From NCBI GenBank assembly GCA_030035585.1, contig CM057476.1, positions 2,596,501 to 2,660,500 on the forward strand: a stretch of DNA of 64,000 nt, in the 5' to 3' direction. The stretch comes from Dugong dugon (taxonomy: Eukaryota; Chordata; Mammalia; Sirenia; Dugongidae). Positions 61,015 through 64,000 of the stretch are shown in pieces; positions within the stretch are counted from its first letter, which is position 1, and the number at the start of each line of letters is the position of its first letter. The notes beneath the pieces were generated by a model, which had not been told where the DNA came from, did no database searches, and worked only from the letters and a program-made list of their open reading frames with translations. Both the position numbers and the translations under genes were made by a program.

Positions 61015-64000
61015 ATGTGTAATGTTTTATTTTATTTTATTTTTTTAATATTTTATTATACTTCAGGTGAAGGCTTACAGAACAAACAGGTTCTCATGTA
61101 ACAGTAGTACACATGCTGTTTTATGACTTTGGTTAACAACCCCACAACATTTTAACCCTCTGAATTCTCAGCTTTTTTTTTTTTTTTTGGTGAAAATACA
61201 CATAGCCAAAGATGTACCATTTCAAAACTCTCTACGTACACATTTAAGTGACATTGACTACGCTCTTCCAATTGAGCTGCCATTCTCACCCCAGATGAAG
61301 GCTTACAGGACAAAATAGCCTCCCATTTAACAGTTAACTACAAAAGTTGCCCTGTAACAATGGTTAACAATCTCACAACACATCAACGGTATCCTTACTC
61401 AACTTTGTGTTCCCTATCATCAGCTTCCTACTCCCCCTCTGCCTTCTGGCCCTTGTCACTGGACTCCTGTACCTCGTTAGTCTCATTTGGTTTTACTGGG
61501 CTGTCTACCCCCAGGCTGAACAGTGAACCTCGAAGGTAACTTTTCACCTCTGAGCTGAAAGGGTGTCTGGGGGCCATACTCTTGAGGTTTCTCCAGTCTC
61601 CTTTAGGCCAGTAAATCTGGTCTCTCTTTTTTTTTTTTTTTTTTGTGAGTTAGAATTATGCTCTCCATCCTTCTCCAGCTCTGTCCAGAACCCTCTGTTG
61701 TGATCCTGGTCAGAGCAGTCAGTGGTGGTAGCCGGGCACCATCTAGCTGTACTGGACTCAGTCCAGTGGAGGCCTTGGTAGCTGTGGACAGTTAGTCCTT
61801 TGGACTAATCTTTTCCTTGTATCCTGTTCTCTTCATTCTCCCTTGCTCCCGAAGGGATGAGACCAGTGGAGTATCTTAGATGGCCGCTCACAGGCTTTTA
61901 AGACCCCAGACACTACTCATCAAGGTAGAATGTAGGGCATTGTCTTTAAAAGCAGTGTCATGCCAATTGAGCTAGATGTTCCCTGAGACCATGGTCCCCA
62001 GAGCCCTCCGTCCAGCAACTCAGTCCCTCGGGGAGTTTGGATGTGTCCATGGGGCCTCCATGACCTTTCCTTGTGTAGGTTGTGTTAGTTTCCCTTGTAT
62101 TGTGTACTGTCTCACCTCTCACCCAAGATACCACTTATCTATTGCCTATTTAGTATTCCCCCCCCCCTCCCATCCCTGGTAACCAACAAGGATTGTTACA
62201 TTTTGCGTGTGAATTTTTTCATGGGTTTTTACAATAGAGGTCTCATACAATATTTGTCATTTTGTGATTGATTTATTTCACTCAGCATAATGTCCTCCAG
62301 TTTCATCCATGTTATGAGATGGTTCACAGATTCGTTGTTGTTCTTTCTCGTTGCATAGTACTCCATTGTGTGTATGTACCATAGTTTGTTTATCCATTCA
62401 TCTGTTGATGCGCATCTAGGTTGTTTCCATCGTTTCGCTATTGTGAACAATGCTGCCATGAGCATAGGTGTGCATATGTCTATTCGAGTGACGACTCTTA
62501 TTTCTCTAGGATATATTCCTAGGAGTGGGATTGCTGGATCGAATGGTATGTCTATTTCTAGCTTTCTGAGGAAACGTCATATCATTTTCCAAAATGGTTG
62601 TATCATTTTGCATTCCCACCAGCAGCGTATAAGAGTTCCGATCTCCCCGCAGCCCCTCCAACATTTGTTATGTCCAGTATTTTTGATTCGTGCCAGTAAT
62701 GCCGGGGTGAGATGGTATCTCATTGTGGTTTTAATTTGCATTTCTCTAATGGCTAGTGAACGCGAGCATTTCCTCATGTGTCTGTTGGCCATTTGAATGT
62801 CTAATTTGGTGAGGTGTCTGTTCATTTCCTTTGCCCATTTTTTGATAGGATTGTTTGTCTTTTTGTTGTAGAGGTGTTGGATTTTCTTGTAGATTATGGA
62901 GATTAGATCTTTGTCTGACTTGTACTGTCCAAAAATTTTTTCCCAGTCTGTAGGTTCTCTTTTGACTCTTTTGGTGAAGTCTTTTGAAGAGCATAGATGT
63001 TTGATTTTTAGAAGATCCCAGTTATCTAGTTTATCTGTTGGGTTTTGTGTGTTGATGGTTATGGTTTGTATCCTGTTAATGCCATGTATTAAGGCCTGAA
63101 GTGTTGGTCCTATTTTTTCTTCTATGAACTTTATAGTTTTAGGCTTTATATTCAGGTCTTTGATCCATTTTGAAGTAGTTTTTGTATATGGTGTAAGGTA
63201 TGGGTCCTGTTTCATTTTTCTGCAAATGGATATCCAGTTTTGCCAGCACCATTTGTTGAAAAGACTGTCTTTTCCCCATTTGATGGAATTTGGGCCCTTG
63301 TCGAAAATCAGGTTACCGTAGGTGGATGGATTTACGTCTGGGTTCTCAATTCTGTTCAGTTGGTCAGTGTATCTGTTTTTGTACCAGTACCAGGCTGTTT
63401 TGACTACTGTAGCTGTATAGTAGGTTCTCAAGTCAGGTAGTGTGAGTCCTCCAACTTTATTCTTCTTCTTCAGTAGTGCTTTACTTATTCGGGGCTTCTT
63501 CCCTTTCCATATAAAGTTAATAATTAGTTTTTCCATCTCTTTGAAGAATGTTGCTGGTATTTGGAACGGGATTGCGTTGTATTTGTAAATTGCTTTAGGT
63601 AGAATTGCCATTTTCACAATGTTGAGTCTGCCTATCCATGAGCATGGTATGTTTTTCCATTTATGTAGATCCCTTTGGGTTTCATGCAGCAGTGTTTTGT
63701 AGTTTTCTTTGTATAGGTCTTTTACATCCCTGTTCAAATTTATTCCTAAGTATTTTATCTTTTTAGGAGCTATTGAAAATGGTATTGTTTTCCTGATCTC
63801 CTTTTCATCGTTCTCCTTACTGGTGTATAGGAATCCAACTGATTTTTGAATGTTTATCTTGTATCCTGCTACTCTGCTGAATCTTTCTATTAGTTCCAGT
63901 AGATTTCTCGTGGAGTCTTTAGGGTTTTCTATGTATAGTATCATATCATCTGCAAACAGGGAGAGTTTAATTTCTTCATTACCAATTTGGATGCCCTTTA
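61015..64000 (-). mobile_element. L1, doubled-3'-end subfamily, continuing past the window
   Basis: Minus-strand LINE: ORF2 from the right edge to 62229, then a 3'UTR of about 1.2 kb, then an A-rich tail (antisense TTTTATTTTATTTTATTTTT at about 61026-61050). The 3'UTR has the same doubled end as the copy at 32.9 kb: outer end about 61060-61172, A tract (T run 61173-61188), spacer 61189-61290, inner end from 61291. A second T tract at 61624-61643 marks a local expansion. The 5' end lies outside. Confidence 0.95.
62229..64000 (-). pseudogene. L1 ORF2 C-terminal half, one in-frame stop visible
   Basis: Reading leftward from the edge, [20 protein letters not shown] holds the RT catalytic FADD at 63945-63956. 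The frame then runs 455 codons to a TGA at 62577-62579, where related copies have Trp (WKMIWRFLRK). The same frame continues without another stop to TAG-type end at 62229 (DEWINKLWYIHTMEYYATRK, SINQSQNDK-like close). The Cys-rich box reads [18 protein letters not shown], with Arg where most L1 proteins have His. Young relative to the other L1 copies here. It provides RT for L1 itself. Confidence 0.9.

Overview
This window is mammalian nuclear DNA, and I find no host protein-coding exon, rRNA, genuine tRNA or CRISPR that I can support. The organism is almost certainly an afrotherian and most likely an elephant or close relative. The basis is about 40 copies of tRNA-headed SINEs of the AfroSINE type (head like GAGCCCTGGTGGCGCAGTGG, 3' end like GACTCGACGGCAACGGGTTT), several RTE-class LINEs of the BovB kind (RTE1_LA-like), and an L1 lineage with its own 3'UTR types. 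These sit among repeats shared by all placentals (MIR, L2, L1M, MER5A, MER20, MaLR/ERVL LTRs). Family names are from memory and by eye; no search was run.

Terms used below: AfroSINE 'long form' has a block meaning GGCTGTAATCTTTACGGAAG plus the following CTGCCACATCTTTCTCC segment when read on the antisense strand. The 'short form' lacks that block of about 45 bp. 'Type 3' has a head like GAGTCCCTGGGTGGTGCA and an anticodon-loop region close to tRNA-Asn. 'AFRO_LA-like' is a longer SINE with a tRNA-Gly-like head and a body shared with the RTE 5' region.

Layout. 1-8.1 kb: scattered AfroSINEs, MIR and L2, an inverted AFRO_LA-like pair, an octamer inverted repeat and a small inverted-repeat DNA transposon. 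8.17-11.51 kb: an end-to-end RTE LINE with a perfect 12-bp target-site duplication (TSD) and a short-form SINE inside it. 12.2-13.8 kb: SINE/L1 chimera and old L1 pieces. 16.37-17.09 kb: a 21-bp minisatellite of about 35 units. 18.1-18.5 kb: polypyrimidine satellite with 40-bp units, next to a 5'-truncated RTE. 21-30 kb: SINEs, deleted RTE derivatives, MER5A, L2, MIR. 30.4-31.5 kb: a Tigger/pogo-like MITE and a retroviral LTR fossil. 32.9-34.5 kb: 5'-truncated L1. 35.6-43 kb: RTE 3' ends, MaLR-type LTR fossils, a duplicated repeat segment. 43.5-47.7 kb: old L1, MER20, a Tigger element with a transposase remnant. 49.4-52.4 kb: two more L1 3' ends. 53.7-54.9 kb: ERVL-type LTR fossils. 56.3-57.3 kb: long CTAC/CTAT tetranucleotide array. 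57.3-58.3 kb: L2 split by a deleted RTE, itself split by an AfroSINE. 61.0-64.0 kb: a long L1 running off the right edge with most of ORF2 readable.

The elements form a partnership more than a gene system. RTE LINEs supply the reverse transcriptase; AfroSINEs and the internally deleted RTE derivatives share the RTE 3' end and look like its passengers; L1 moves separately with long A tails. I saw no undescribed gene-based system. The most interesting signals are the deleted RTE derivative found twice with the same junction, the three-part AFRO_LA-like SINE, the doubled 3' end in one L1 subfamily, and the minisatellite. Stretches called unique may be intronic or intergenic; I cannot tell which.
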